This document shows positions 47,656 to 59,704 of a stretch of 64,000 nt of DNA, in pieces; position 1 is the stretch's first letter, and the number at the start of each line of letters is the position of its first letter. The position numbers were made by a program, and so were the translations under genes. Below the pieces are notes generated by a model. It was not told the DNA's origin, ran no database searches, and was given only the letters and a program-made list of their open reading frames with translations. The stretch comes from Ursus arctos. Taxonomy: Eukaryota > Chordata > Mammalia > Carnivora > Ursidae. The stretch lies in the NCBI RefSeq assembly GCF_023065955.2, contig NW_026622985.1, positions 72,095,931 through 72,159,930 on the forward strand, given 5' to 3'.

Positions 47656-48250
47656 TCAAATATAAACTATATTAAAGTTTAGAGTTTAAAGTAGATATAT
47701 GAGGACACATATATTCAACATATATTCATATAAACATTTCTGATATTTAAAAAATATACTGTATTTCAAATGTGTGTACACATACATATATACACACATA
47801 TATGTATATGTTTCTCTGTCTATATACCTATACATATATATGTTTATGTTGTTATGAATCTGGTATTCTTTAGAATTCTGTGTAATTTATTTTCCATGAT
47901 AAATTTAGCTTACATTATGGCTTTTCCTCTGGGTTATTTCTATTAAACATGGGTAATTGGCCAGGGTAGTTTTTAAATGTTGTTAGGGAAATGAAAACTA
48001 TAAATGATTTTTTGAGAGCCAGATGAAAACCATCCTGTGAAAACTATTAATTTGAGAAAGTAAAAGAAAAGTGACCATCTTAACATTTAAAATATTCTAA
48101 GTGAAAATTTAGTGAAATTTTCACAGTAAAGTGAAACTTTTTCATTATAAACAATGACCTGAATATTTATATTTATCCCAACACTCTATCTTAATTATAG
48201 TCTTTTATCCTCTTGCCATAAACTTACTTTAGTTATATTTAAATTTATTA
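47656..48250. other. AT/TG-rich DNA, no gene
   Basis: Includes alternating ATAC/TATG words at 47770-47850; nothing else recognised. Confidence 0.4.
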
Positions 48251-48251
48251 T

Positions 48252-48362
48252 TTTTTATGGCTTTATTGAGATGTAATGGACATATAACATTGTGCAAGTT
48301 TAAGGTGTACATGTTGATAAAAGTTTTACATTTATCCATTTTTATTACATCAAATTAGCTTT
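48252..48362 (-). mobile_element. Short L1 3'-end fragment, antisense
   Basis: Matches an L1M terminal piece: 'GGCTTTATTGAGATGTAATG', 'AACATTGTGCAAGTTTAAGG'. Confidence 0.75.
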
Positions 48363-49230
48363 CCAAAATTAAATGATTAAATACAAAGTCTGGTGGTAAA
48401 ATCTTGACTACTGATGTATATGTGTATATTTTTTTCTTCTATTTTAACCTGCAGAAGGATTTCTGCTAGTCCTGTAAATGATCTGTTCTGTTAAATTAAC
48501 ACATAGAACTCAAAAGCTATATTATTCCTTATGTGAAAGCAGAACTATTACTTTATTTCTAATACTGGCTAATTTGTTATTCTTTTATAGCCAGAAAGTT
48601 ATACATTTCTGCTTGGAGAATAGATGGAGAAAGTTGGCCATTGGAAAGGAGAGGAAGAGAGGACCAACTTGTGTGTTAGTCATAGTAGGCACAATGGGCC
48701 CAAGGCAAACTTAACTTTTATTAGTGGCCCATACAAATGCTTAATTTATTTTAAAATCATAAAAAACTATCTGAAGAAAAATAATATGTTATATTAATAT
48801 ATTCATATTTATACAAAAAGCAGCACTCGTATGTTATTTTTATTTTCCTATGGAGGAAGTGGCCCATGAATGCCATAGTTCTACCTTGGGTAAAGCCCAT
48901 GCATGCAGTGTATAGTACAATCAGGAATGTGAATAAATAGGGATTTGATGATATGGGGGTTACTGTCTCAGAATTACTTTTCTGAAGACAGACCAAAATA
49001 AATACCAGGTTTATATGTCATGAAATTTTTATAAACATTTATAAATTGATAATGGTTGCTGACTGAATACTCACGGGAGCAATCACCTCCTCCTGAGTGG
49101 ACTAACTTTGTTGTGCAGCAGAACTGCCTTGGAGGTAAGCTGTGCCCCTCAGAGCTTGGATGAAAATACCACAAAATACAACATCCCAGTTTTTCTGTTT
49201 CATCTATCCTGAGTTTATTAAGAATTTTTT
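48363..49230. other. Unique DNA, no gene seen
   Basis: Short open frames (up to 79 codons) show no domain. Confidence 0.45.
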
Positions 49231-49241
49231 ACGCAATTCTT

Positions 49242-49430
49242 GGAGCACCTAGGTGGCTCAGTCAGTTAAGCATCTACCTTCAGCTCAGGTCATGATCCCA
49301 CGGTCCTGGGATCGAGCCCCGCATTGGACTCCCTGCTCAGTGGGGAGTCTGCTTCTCCTTCTCCCTCAGTCCCTCCCTGCACTCATGCTCACTCTCTCTC
49401 AAATAAATAAATAACATCATAAAAAAAGCA
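49242..49430 (+). mobile_element. SINEC SINE
   Basis: Plus-strand SINE from GAGCACCTAGGTGGCTCAG to the AAATAAATAAATAACATC tail. Imperfect target-site duplication: ACGCAATTCTT (49231-49241) against ATGCAACTCTT (49432-49442). Confidence 0.94.
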
Positions 49431-49442
49431 AATGCAACTCTT

Positions 49443-49845
49443 TATAGGGATACACTTGGCTTTTTTAGCTGTTTTGGATTATTTCCCATAGAAAGCTAGC
49501 TCATACCTGGGTACTTTGGTCATCATTTCTTCTCATAAAGCCATATTTTCAGGCATAAGGGGAGTTGTTAAAAAAAAATCAAAGTATTTGTATCACTCTC
49601 TAAGTGAAGTTACAACAGAGAAAGAGTGAACAAAGAGTAAGGAAAGATTGGGAAAATTTGGAGTGAAAATGTCATTTATACTCTCCTGCTCATATCTTTT
49701 TTCTCTAGGCTCGTATTTTAATTGGCAAGTTTAGTAGAAATACATACTTAGAACATCTAATTTCATTGTCATAATTGAGCAAAATTTTCGAGGGAACCTC
49801 CTGATCTGTAAAAAATTGAACTCTGAGTCAGACAGTTCTGAAGAT
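49443..49845. other. Unique DNA, nothing recognised
   Basis: No gene or repeat family recognised. Confidence 0.4.
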
Positions 49846-50223
49846 TATTGTAATTGTTTATTTTATGTGTCAACTTGGTTAGGCTATGGTGCCTAGTTGT
49901 TTCTTAGGTGTTTTTCAAACACTGAAATATATATGTTTTTGGGAAGATATTTTGTTAGATGTGATTAACATTTGGAATCAGTTGATTTTAAGTAAAGCAC
50001 ATGGCCTCCAAACTGTAGGTGGCCATCAGCCAATCAGTTGAAGGCCTTAAGAGGAAAGTTGAAGTTTCTGAAGAAGGAATTTTGCTTCAAGACTGCAACA
50101 TAGAAACTACCTGAGTTTCCAGCCTGCTGGCTTGCTGGCCGACTACCAATTTCAGATTTGCCAATACCCATAAAACTGGGTGAGCCAATTCCTTGAAAGC
50201 AGTCTCTAATATCAACCAATATG

Positions 50224-50229
<6 letters not shown>

Positions 50230-50262
<33 letters not shown>
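50230..50262 (+). repeat. (TG)16 microsatellite inside the LTR
   Basis: Sixteen pure units at the position where this LTR family normally has an AT-rich simple repeat. Confidence 0.98.
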
Positions 50263-50264
<2 letters not shown>

Positions 50265-50282
50265 CTTTCTATCTACTTAGAA

Positions 50283-50440
50283 TTTAAAAAAAATAGCTTT
50301 ATTGAGGTATAATTGACTACAAAATTTCATATATCAAAATGTATAATTTGAGAAGCTCTGACATATGTAATAGCAAATCAAATTATCACTACAATCAAGA
50401 TAGAGAATACATCCACTACCTGTAAGTTTCTACTACCCTT
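50283..50440 (-). mobile_element. L1 3'-end fragment inserted in the LTR
   Basis: Antisense L1M terminus: 'ATAGCTTTATTGAGGTATAA', 'TCTGACATATGTAATAGC', 'ATCACTACAATCAAGATAGA'. The LTR terminus resumes after it. Confidence 0.8.
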
Positions 50441-50479
50441 ATTGGTTGTTTATCTGGAGAGCCCTGCCCCCACTGTAGC

Positions 50480-52109
50480 AAACAAACAGAATAAACATGA
50501 GTGCTCTATGCCCTTTGTGAATCAGAGTTGGGGGTCTGCAAGGCCAGGAGTTGGATCCTTAGCACCCGGTCATCAAAACATGCTGAAGAACCTTTTTAAA
50601 TGTTAAGCAAATGAATCATTACCGTTTCTACTTTTCAATTTTCTCAGTACCTCCTAAATAAAGTACCTATGGTGATGTATATTATACTGCCAGTAAAGCA
50701 GTTACATTTTAAATGCCTTGGGACCAGGGATAGTGTTTATATTCCTTCTTTTCACACTCAGGCATAGTTTTCTGTCTATAATTGCTGCTCAGTAACTATA
50801 TTCTTAAATATCCTTAGTATATACTTTTCTCCGATTCCATGTATACTATCCACAAGGCTGAGGGGCTGATGGTAGTTCTAACCTGTACACTGGTACATTT
50901 GAAAGTAGCTCTATTATATAACAAATTCCATTCAGTGGAGTTCCTTTCAAGTAGCTTGCTGCAATTTTCAATTGCAATTGCAAACACATTAAAGCATGTC
51001 TGCAAAATGAATTTGTGTAGTTTCTTATAAGCATCCAAAGGATTAAAAACAGCATTCTACCTTTTTTCTTTTTTAACATTACAGTGCTTTTCCACTTGCT
51101 GTATTCTATTTTCCTGGGTAGAGGATCAGAAAATCTAGCATTTTAGCAGATAGCCTTGTGGTAAGAGAGGTAATGTGACCTAAGTAGATTTACCTATTGC
51201 CCTCAAATTTGGAGGGCTTTATATTTTTTAAAACGATGAGATAGCCTTTTTGGTTTATCCTTGAATTTGGACTGCAAGCTTTCTTATTTGTCTTTTAAAT
51301 TGAATGGTTAGAGTCAATTTTGTGTGAAGCTCTGAAAACTACAGGCCTGCAGAGCTGGAAAAAGAACATTGCCTATCTCTATTTAAAAACACTGATGGCT
51401 ATCGTTAGGGAATTAAACAAAAAAAATCTTGGCTTGCTGCCTATGTTTCCCTCACTCTGTGCTGTTCTTTCTGTTCCTTTTCATTCTCTTAACTTGCTGC
51501 TATGTTTGCTGTGGTGTCCTTTCTCTTGACCATGTCACACTCTTTGTTGGGTGTTTTTTCTTGCACTGCTTATCTACTCCCTATTCTGTTCCTTTTTCTG
51601 CTTCTTTTCCTTCTCTCCACCTCAAGGCCTCTTAGAGATCAAGATCACTATTCTGAGTCTGAAAAATTACTTTCCTTTATTTTGAAAAACACTTTAGCCA
51701 ATAGACCACCTTTCTGTTGGTCCTACAGCTGACCCACAGAACTTCACGGGCCAGATGGCTGACAATACTTCCGCAGAGCATGTTTGTCCCCTCAGTCTCT
51801 GAATGTATAAACCACAAACCACTAAGCTTTGAGGGGCAAGCTGTGAGTTTGTGGGGAAAACATTGCTCCTCATGTTTAACCCTGGGAAAGAAATGCAGGG
51901 TTCTTTCTGAGCAGGACATTGGAAGAAGAAATGAGAAAGGAATGTGTCATTGTCAGCCTCTATCCTTGACATTTGTTGTTTATGGGAAGAAATTGATGTA
52001 ACTGGGTTAAGACTTTGTACTTAAAGATTTAAACCTTTCTTCAGTTGATATGATTTATTTTTATAGTTCATATCAGAAAAGAGTACCTATTCAGAATGTC
52101 TTTGATTCC
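50480..52109. other. Unique DNA, no gene seen
   Basis: No repeat assigned, apart from a possible L2 3'-end trace at 50715-50805 ('GGGACCAGGGATAGTGTTTA'). Overlapping open frames on both strands at 51677-52001 (up to 94 codons) show no domain, no conserved start context and no splice partners. Confidence 0.45.
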
Positions 52110-52124
52110 AGAATTTCTCTTTAT

Positions 52125-52332
52125 TTTTATTTTTATTTTTTTAAAGATTTTATTTATTTATTTGACAGAGAGAGAGACAGCCAGCGAGAGAGGGAACACA
52201 AGCAGGGGGAGTGGGAGAGGAAGAAGCAGGCTCATAGCGGAGGAGCCTGATGTGGGGCTCGATCCCAGAACACTGGGATCATGCCCTGAGCCGAAGGCAG
52301 ACGCTTAACCGCTGTGCCACCCAGGCGCCCCT
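52125..52332 (-). mobile_element. SINEC1-type SINE, young
   Basis: Minus-strand SINE close to consensus; perfect 15-bp target-site duplication, AGAATTTCTCTTTAT, at 52110-52124 and 52333-52347. Confidence 0.97.
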
Positions 52333-52347
52333 AGAATTTCTCTTTAT

Positions 52348-53330
52348 GTGAGGAGAATTCTTCTATTTTCTTTTCCTCCCTTTGTACTTTCTTCCACCCT
52401 TACTTCACTATCACATAAATATTTAATTAAGCAAGATTTTTTGTTTCTTTTTCTTCTTTTTCAACTATCTGAAAAAGGTGAAATAACTAATACCAGAATG
52501 AGCACTGGATCTGGGAATGGGAATTAAAATTTTAATGCTTCCAGTTTTTCTTCATGAAAATTCCTACCAGTGTTTTGTTTCACTGTGTGGTCAGATGTGC
52601 AAGGAGAGTATATTATACATAATACTGTATTTTAAAAAACAAACAAACAACCTGCCATGAGTTTATTTTTTTTTTTTTGTTTTCTTGGAAAACAATATAT
52701 TCATCTACCACATTGCAAGAAACAGGTTGTGTTCACAACAAGTATTTATTGAACAGATGGTGTTTAATTGAATAGAGTTGAACAAATAAGTGTATTAGAT
52801 ATATTCAAGGCTTTGTTCTGAACTGAAGGTACCACCTCCTTTCCCTAGTATTTTAAAAATAGTGGTTTGTCTATTTAAAGTTTAATCATTTTTATTCCTG
52901 TCCCTTCACTCATCTTTCCTTTTCTATTTTGTTGTTTTTAATGCATGGTTTAGATTTTTCCTGTTTTTTCTCCCAGGTACCATTTAATGAGAGTGTTTTT
53001 GGACAGGTATTATGATAAATTTAAAGGATACAGAAATGAATATATCTTTCATCCAATAGCTCACCCAGTAAACAAGTATACAAAAGCTAATGATGAAGCA
53101 GAATAAATGTACTGAAACCTCTAAGAAAAAAAGCACAGTGATTACTAGTCAAACTGCTTACTAGTATTACAATGTACTAATATTCACTTCCATTTATAGA
53201 TAGGCTGCTACTCTGTGTTAGGCAGAGTATTACCCTGAACCATTACATTATTTTTTAGTGTTGATGGGTCATTTCCTTTTATACATTTTAAAGAAAAATG
53301 GTCCTTTTTTATCAAACAGTACATATTTGT
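52348..53330. other. Unique AT-rich DNA, possible L2 trace
   Basis: No gene. About 52990-53110 loosely resembles antisense L2 (GGACAGGTATTATGATAAAT); this is too weak for a separate call. Confidence 0.4.
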
Positions 53331-53345
53331 TAAGAGCAAGTCAGT

Positions 53346-54329
53346 AACAAGTCAGGAAACGACAGATGTTGGTGAGGATGTGGAGAAAGGGGAACCCTCT
53401 TACACTGTTGGTGGGAATGCAAGCTGGTGCAGCCACCCTGGAGAACATTATGGAGGTTTCTCAAAAAGTTGAAAATAGGACTACCCTATGACCCAGGAAT
53501 TTCATACTAGGGATTTACCCCAAAGATACAAAGGTAGTGGTCTGATAGGGCACTTGCACCCCAATGTTTATAGCGGCAATGTCCACACTAGCCAAACTAT
53601 GGAAAGAGCCCAGATGTCCTTCAATGGATGACTGGATAAAGAAGATGTGTGGGGGGTGTGTGTGTGTGTGTACATTATACATGTATATATATGTGTGTGT
53701 ATGTGTATATATGTGTGTGTATGTATATGTATATATGTGTGTATTTATGTGTGTATATATATATATGGAATATATATATATATATGGTATATATATAATG
53801 GAATATTATATATGGAATGTTATATATATATGGAATATATGGAATATAATGGAATATTATATATATGCTGGAATATATATATTTTATATATATAATGGAA
53901 TATTACTCAGCCATCAAAAAATGAAGTCTTGCCATTTGTAATGACATGGATGGAACTAGAGGATACTATGCTAAGTGAAATAAGTCAGTCAGAGAAAGAC
54001 AATTATCATATGAGTTCATTCATATATGGGATTTAAGAAACAAGACAGAGGATCATAGGGGAAGAGAGGAAAAAATAAAACAAGATGAAATTAGAGGGAG
54101 GCAAACCATAAGAGACTCTTAATTCTAGGAAACAAACAGGGCTGTTGAAGGGAAGGTAGGTGGGGGGATGGGATAACTGGGTGATGGGCGTTAGGAGGGC
54201 ATGTGAGGTAATGAGCACTGGGAGTTATACAAGACTGATGAATCACTGAACTCTGCCTCTGAAACTAATAATACACTGTATGTAAATTAATTGAATTGAA
54301 ATAAAAATAAATTTAAAAAAATTTAAAAA
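53346..54329 (+). mobile_element. Young carnivore L1, 5' truncated
   Basis: Sense L1 ORF2 C-terminal region and complete 3' UTR: 'GGAAACGACAGATGTTGGTG', 'GGTGGGAATGCAAGCTGGTG', 'TATTACTCAGCCATCAAAAA', 'GAGTTCATTCATATATGGGA', 'AACCATAAGAGACTCTTAAT', 'ATACACTGTATGTAAATTAA', then an A-rich tail. Low divergence makes it the youngest-looking L1 here. Likely imperfect target-site duplication: AAGAGCAAGTCAG (about 53333) against AAAAGCAGGTCAG (about 54328). The 125-codon frame at 53564-53941 is not a protein gene. Confidence 0.93.
53645..53905 (+). repeat. TATA/TGGAATAT satellite-like expansion inside the L1
   Basis: The normal L1 has only a short 'GTGGTATATATACACAATGG' here. This copy carries about 260 bases of TG/TATA repeats and many copies of TATATGGAATAT-type units before the normal 'AATGGAATATTACTCAGCC' resumes. 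Confidence 0.93.
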
Positions 54330-54344
54330 AAGCAGGTCAGGCAG

Positions 54345-54914
54345 TGCATCTGAGTTAAAAGAAGAAAATTAAAACCTGGCAGACTATGGTGACCCTGAGA
54401 GAACTTATTATGAACATTATGTGAATATGTATACGAGATGCCTACCTATACACTATACAGATAAGATAGAAATGATGTTTGAAGGAAAAAAAATATTTGC
54501 TACCTTTAATTTTTAATAGTGAAAATGTTAATATTAATTGGTTTAAAGGGGTAAAAGAAACAAGTTAACTGAAGAAATATTGATAAATGGCCCTTCATCT
54601 CATGCTATATTCTTCTTGAAGGTTATGGAAAACATAGAATTTATTTTAGTAATATTTGAATTACATGTTAACTTTTGGGCAGCATTGAAGGTCACTGCAT
54701 CAAAGTTGTAAAAACTGATGCTTGGCTACATTTTTCTACCTTCACGTCTGATGTATTGTTAATTATTAAAAATGACATTGCTATGCTAATAGTTATAGAA
54801 CTATTTTAAGTTAGTTATATAATACATTATTATTTACCATGGTTTAGGTACATGACATTTACATTTGTTCTGTAATAATAATCCCACAGGCACTTCGATT
54901 TATTTCTTTATTTT
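54345..54914. other. Unique AT-rich DNA, nothing recognised
   Basis: No gene or repeat family recognised. Confidence 0.4.
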
Positions 54915-54927
54915 AAAGATCTCAGAG

Positions 54928-55123
54928 GGGCGCCTGGGTGGCGCAGTCGTTAAGCGTCTGCCTTTGGCTCAGGGCGTGATCCCAGTGTTATGGGATCGAG
55001 CCCCACATCAGGCTCCTCCGCTATGAGCCTACTTCTTCCTCTCCCACTCCCCCTGCTTGTGTTCCCTCTCGCTGGCTGTCTCTATCTCTGTCAAATAAAT
55101 AAATAAAATCTTAAAAAAAAAAA
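54928..55123 (+). mobile_element. SINEC1-type SINE, young
   Basis: Plus-strand, nearly consensus SINE with head GGGCGCCTGGGTGGCGCAGT and the 'GTGTTATGGGATCGAG' diagnostic. Perfect 13-bp target-site duplication, AAAGATCTCAGAG, at 54915-54927 and 55124-55136. Confidence 0.97.
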
Positions 55124-55136
55124 AAAGATCTCAGAG

Positions 55137-55574
55137 CTATGGCACTACCTCTTTAAGCAGGCAATTTCCATTTCTTTTTGTTTAATTTTGAATCATTACT
55201 TGGTAAGATTTCATTATCACATCATTTCTTAAAAAGTGATTATAGATTCTGTTTTCTCTGTTGCTTGTCTAGGAACTTCAGCCTCTTATTATTTTTAACT
55301 TAAAAACAAATTTGTCTAGGTATAACATTCTTGGATCATATTCTTTTACTCAGGTATCTGTATATGTAGTTCTATCTTCTGAAATTTAATTTGGCTATGG
55401 AGAAATCTGAGAACAGTCCAATTGTCTTTTATCATATTTGAAGTGCAATAAATTAATTATGGATTTCAATCATATAAGTTTTTTTCTGGAATGTATTATA
55501 TATTTTCTATCTAAAATTGTCATTCTTACAGGTTAGGGAAATTTTTCTGCATTACAACATTGAATGCTTTTAAA
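55137..55574. other. Unique AT-rich DNA between two SINEs
   Basis: No gene or firm repeat recognised. Confidence 0.4.
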
Positions 55575-55586
55575 ATATTTAAATTA

Positions 55587-55743
55587 GGGACACCTGGGTG
55601 GCTCAGTTGGTTAGGATCTGTGTTGGGCTTGGGTCAGGATCCCAGCATCCTGGGATCGAGTCCCACATCAGGCTCCCTGCTCAACACTTTGTGTTCTCTT
55701 TTACTCACTCTCTTTCTCAAATAAATAAATAATCTTTGAAAAA
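55587..55743 (+). mobile_element. SINEC SINE, internally shortened
   Basis: Plus-strand SINE of only about 157 bp. The TC-rich middle is shortened and the tail is AAATAAATAAATAATC. Target-site duplication about ATTTAAATTA on both sides (55577-55586 and 55748-55757). Confidence 0.93.
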
Positions 55744-55757
55744 TATTATTTAAATTA

Positions 55758-57123
55758 TTATTCTTCCTCATACCCTACGGTTATCTTTTTGGTTTACCTC
55801 TACTTGTGCTCTATTGATTTTTTTCTATTATTCTTAAGTTTATTTTTTCCTACTCATTTATTACAGGTAATTCAGTACTTCCTTTTTGTTAGCAATTCCA
55901 TTTCCAGTGGTGTTTATTCTGTTTAATTTTGTCTTATTATCGGTTTAGTAGTTTACTTGTATGTTTTTGGTCCTTAGCTTGCTATCTTTTCTAGCTCTCA
56001 CAAGAGGTAGATCATATGGTCATTTTATAACCAAGGTAATAGTCTCCAGGTAAGGAGGCAGCATCTAGAAAGCCCAAAGATTTTAACACTGGAGTTGGAA
56101 TTTAAACTCCAATTTGCCTGATGCTTGTTTATCCTCTACATTTTGTCCCATTGTCTTTCCCCAGTCAGTTAACTGGTAAAATGATTTCTTATTGTTTTTA
56201 AACCAAATTAATAGAGGCTACAGTTTGACTCATTTTTTATTACTTATTACCAATGTTTTTAGTTCTGTAATATTTTTAAAGAAAATAATTTTTTAATATT
56301 AGTGCATGAGAAAATAAGATGTTCATTTAGTTACTTATTTACTTAAGTATACTTTTATATACAAAAGCAAAAAGGTAGCTGAGAGAAAATATTGTAATGG
56401 ATAGCTCAATTCAGTGATATTTGATGGATGAATACAGTAGTGATTTCAAGAATTGAAATGTTTTAAATTACAAAAATCCATTAGAGGAGACAACACACAC
56501 AGTTTAGTTTTAGTTATGTGCTGTCTTGCTTGAAGAGGTGATTATAAATAAGAATTTAGCTAAGATTTGTGACCCATAGTCATAGAAACTTAGATTACTC
56601 CTTGTCCAAAAACAGTTGGAAGACTTACAGCAAAATAAAGCAATAGTGTTTTTAAAGTTACTATTCCCAGAGCCTTTGCCAGAGACTGAGCTTCCAGAAA
56701 AGAGCTGGAGTGTCCATTTGAAAATTAGGGTCCAAATTCTAGAGACCAATGGAAAAGACTGAAAAATGAGGGATTCTAGAAAAATTTAATATGACATTCA
56801 TTTGACAAACATACATTCCCTTTTTGTTGGGGAGACTAATGATCTTTGGAAATTTGACTTGAGCAACAATAGTCAAGTTGATTGGGGTAAGCCTAGCCAA
56901 CTTTAATTTTTATCAGAACACAATGACCAGAAGAAGAGTGCTTGACTTGGTTAGAGAAAGATAAATTCTTAATCTGTGATGTTAGGAAATAATATATCTA
57001 ATTTTACACAGTCTTTTTGCCTGACGCATTTAAGAATCATAGTAAATGTTTGTGGAAAATGTAATAGCACAAGGTCCTGAGGCTCAGAACTGGACTCCAA
57101 GCAAACAGATTCTGAAGCATCAG

Positions 57124-57163
<40 letters not shown>

Positions 57164-58732
57164 CATGTCATGTGTGCATGCATGTGTGTATAGATAAGGA
57201 ATAAAAGGACATTTGAGACCCTGGTAGTGAACCAAATTCTTCTTGGGCAGGACTCTGAAACACTTCACATTGTAGGACTCAAACATTTCAACAGATAGAC
57301 CCTTTATTGCACTCCTCTCACTCTCCTGAATCCTATTTTAGTCAAATGTAAATAAAGCCCCACTAGATTCTAAACATTTTGTCTTTATTTTTTCTAGGTT
57401 CTATTTTGTAATTCAGATTTTACTAGCTCCCTTTGTTTTGGAACACTGAGATGATTCTAAATTTTGATTAATCTCGTCATTCATGAAAGGTATTTGTTCA
57501 ATACATTGGGAAGCTTTCAAAATGCTTAGTGTCTTTTTTTAATCCAGAGTTTATCTAGTACCCTTAACTAATCAGAACTATAAGAATAATCTAAAAATAA
57601 GTGGAAATATTTTTGCGCATCTTCTAAGAAGCTAAATTAGGTCCCTGAAAACCCATATTACCCAGAATATGACCGACATTTTCTTTCTTTCTGGACTCCA
57701 AATTCTAGAATTAACTTTTGTTTTATAAGCATTTTAAATTAATACTCTAAATTAATATTTGATCGGACCAAATGCTCTGCTGATTTAAGCCTTCTGTCTC
57801 CATTGGCAGATGTCCTACATCTCTCCACACATTTACATCTTAACCTGTAGTGGGTTTTTTTGTGGAATATTTACTACTCTGTAATCATTTTAACCTATTT
57901 ATAGCTGGCCTAACAAATGGGCCCCATTCTGACTGTGACCAGCCTGTCTCCTCTTTCTTTCTCTTCAGTACCACAAAGAAATATTCAAGACTTCATACTA
58001 TTCATCTCAGTTTTGGGAAGACTCGGACTGCTTTAATAAATAGTTTTTCATTGTGTTAAATAGGATTGTCAAGCCTTTGAACACAATTCATTTTTTCTAA
58101 AGAACCAATTTTATTTTGCAGTAATGAATGGATATAATATGCCTACACAACTGTAAGAGTTCTTTGTCCGTGCCAAACTGAGGATCAGGGAATTCATCTT
58201 TGGTTTGTATTCTGTCCTGCTTCCTTTTTTTCCCTCTCAGGGAATATAGCAATTTTTAAATCTGGAGATAGCAGTGACTCTTGAAGAAGTGTGTTGTATT
58301 GCAATTATTTTTTAGCACAAAGCATAAGCGTTTCGATAGTTGATAGTATTTATTCATCTGGAGCTCTGGGTAAAGTTATTCTGCATAAAAATAAACAGCC
58401 TGATGAAAGGAGGTAGTGCCTGAATCATTTGATTTAAATATTCATATTGAAGTTCTGTAATTGTGCTTTACCTGGCTTTTAGATGAAAGCATTTCTCATG
58501 CAAAATAGCAAAGGACAGACAACAAATACATTCAATATTTTCATTATTTCTAAAATTTAAAATATATATGTATATATATTTTATTCACTGGAGACAAAAA
58601 AAAAAAAAATCTTCAAATGATTACCAAACCTAATTTTAGCTTGCAGTTCCAAACTTTCTACCTTCAAATAGACGAAAAATGTTTTTTGTATACCCCCCCT
58701 TTTTTTTAACAGCTAATGGGCAGTGAAATACA
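55758..58732. other. Unique DNA, possible MIR and conserved element
   Basis: No coding gene. 55997-56150 loosely resembles antisense MIR ('ATTTTATAACCAAGGTAATA'). The 58340-58520 block is complex, with an octamer-like ATGCAAAAT word, and could be a conserved non-coding element. An A run lies at 58597-58609. Confidence 0.45.
57126..57162 (+). repeat. (GT)18 microsatellite
   Basis: Eighteen uninterrupted dinucleotide units, then a short imperfect TG/CA tract. The His/Thr-rich minus-strand frame across it is an artefact. Confidence 0.97.
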
Positions 58733-58750
58733 TTAAAAGTACATAAGTTC

Positions 58751-58946
58751 TCTCTTTTTTTTTTTTTTTAAATTTTGTTTATTTGAGAGAGAGAGAGCAC
58801 AGGGGGAGAGGGAGAGGGAGAAACAGACTCCCCACTGAACAGAGAGACCAATGCAGGGCTGGATCCCAGGACCCTGAGATCATGACCTGAGATCATGACC
58901 TGAGCTGAAGGCAGACGCTTAACTGACTGAGCCACCCAGACACCCC
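58751..58946 (-). mobile_element. SINEC SINE with a small internal duplication
   Basis: Minus-strand SINE. Imperfect target-site duplication: AAAGTACATAAGTTCT (58735-58750) against AAAGTACACAAGTTCT (58949-58964). A 13-bp tandem duplication of GAGATCATGACCT occurs at about 58876-58901. A 142-codon minus-strand frame reads through it and is not a gene. Confidence 0.95.
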
Positions 58947-59164
58947 ATAAAGTACACAAGTTCTGTGATAACACTTGGGCTCCATCTATAGCAGCCAAAA
59001 AAGATGAACATGTGTTTGTACATGCATGGGCATGTGTTAGCTTGGGAATACCCTTTATGCCAATTTTAACTGGAGAGCTCTGAAACTGTTTTAGTGAAGC
59101 TTTAGCTACTAAGAATCTGTTTGAAATCTGGCAAACTATTTCCCCAAACTGGAATTTCAAGCCA

Positions 59165-59290
59165 GGCAAACTTTGAATGATTCTCAACTTTGCCACTTGT
59201 TAGCTGGGTAAACCTGGGTGTTACTTAAATTTCCCAATAAATTACTTAAATTCCTCTATAACTCAAAAATTTATCATCATACTTATATTC
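59165..59290 (+). mobile_element. MIR SINE fragment, sense
   Basis: Short diverged match: 'CTTTGCCACTTGTTAGCTGG', 'ACCTGGGTGTTACTTAAATT'. Confidence 0.55.
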
Positions 59291-59479
59291 CAGGAAGAGT
59301 GTTAATATTAATTTAAAGTAGTTTTATGTGTGCTACCTATAGCACTATCTCTAAATGTTATCTTAATATTAATATGTATATTAGGTATGTCCTCAACTGT
59401 GCTTTTCTTGCAGATTGTCCTTCTGCTTTTCCAGTCATTTTTGGATTAAAGAACAGGAAATCATTGTTTTTTTATAAAA

Positions 59480-59570
59480 TTAATATACCTACTTTATTTT
59501 TTAGAGAAGTTTCAGGTTATAGAAAAATTGAGTAGAAAGTACAGGCTCCCTATTGATTTAGTGGTAAGGT
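59480..59570 (-). mobile_element. Short L1 3'-end fragment, antisense
   Basis: Same L1 3'-UTR block as at 26620: 'TTTTTTAGAGAAGTTTCAGG', 'AAAATTGAGTAGAAAGTACA'. Confidence 0.65.
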
Positions 59571-59700
59571 TTGAGGGAGGCAAGGTAATCTTTAATCCTG
59601 TGATTAGGTCCTAGTCTTTTAGATAGCTGTATCCCAAGCCCAGGGAGTTGTGATATTTCCTGGTAAATAAAATGTCAGTGTTTCTCAAACTATAGTGAAA

Positions 59701-59704
<4 letters not shown>

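Larger units (their letters stand above)
49846..50475 (+). mobile_element. MER21-like ERVL LTR, split by an L1 fragment
   Basis: Sense copy: 'TTTATGTGTCAACTTGGTTA', 'TAGATGTGATTAACATTTGG', 'CCAATCAGTTGAAGGCC', 'TGAGCCAATTCCTTGAAAGC', then a TG repeat, an L1 fragment (50283-50440), and the LTR terminus 'TTGGTTGTTTATCTGGAGAG'. No viral coding sequence is attached. Confidence 0.8.

Noticed and set aside
51677..52001. Overlapping open frames on both strands, up to 94 codons
   Set aside because: No domain or signal, frames are mutually exclusive, and none shows codon bias distinct from the surroundings.
53564..53941. 125-codon frame rich in Tyr, Cys and Ile
   Set aside because: Reads through the TG/TATA expansion inside an L1. 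The pattern is simple-repeat translation, not a protein.
55997..56150. Antisense MIR
   Set aside because: Only a few words match; too weak for a separate call.
58768..59196. 142-codon minus-strand frame
   Set aside because: Its C-terminal half is the SINE at 58751-58946; the rest has no family resemblance.
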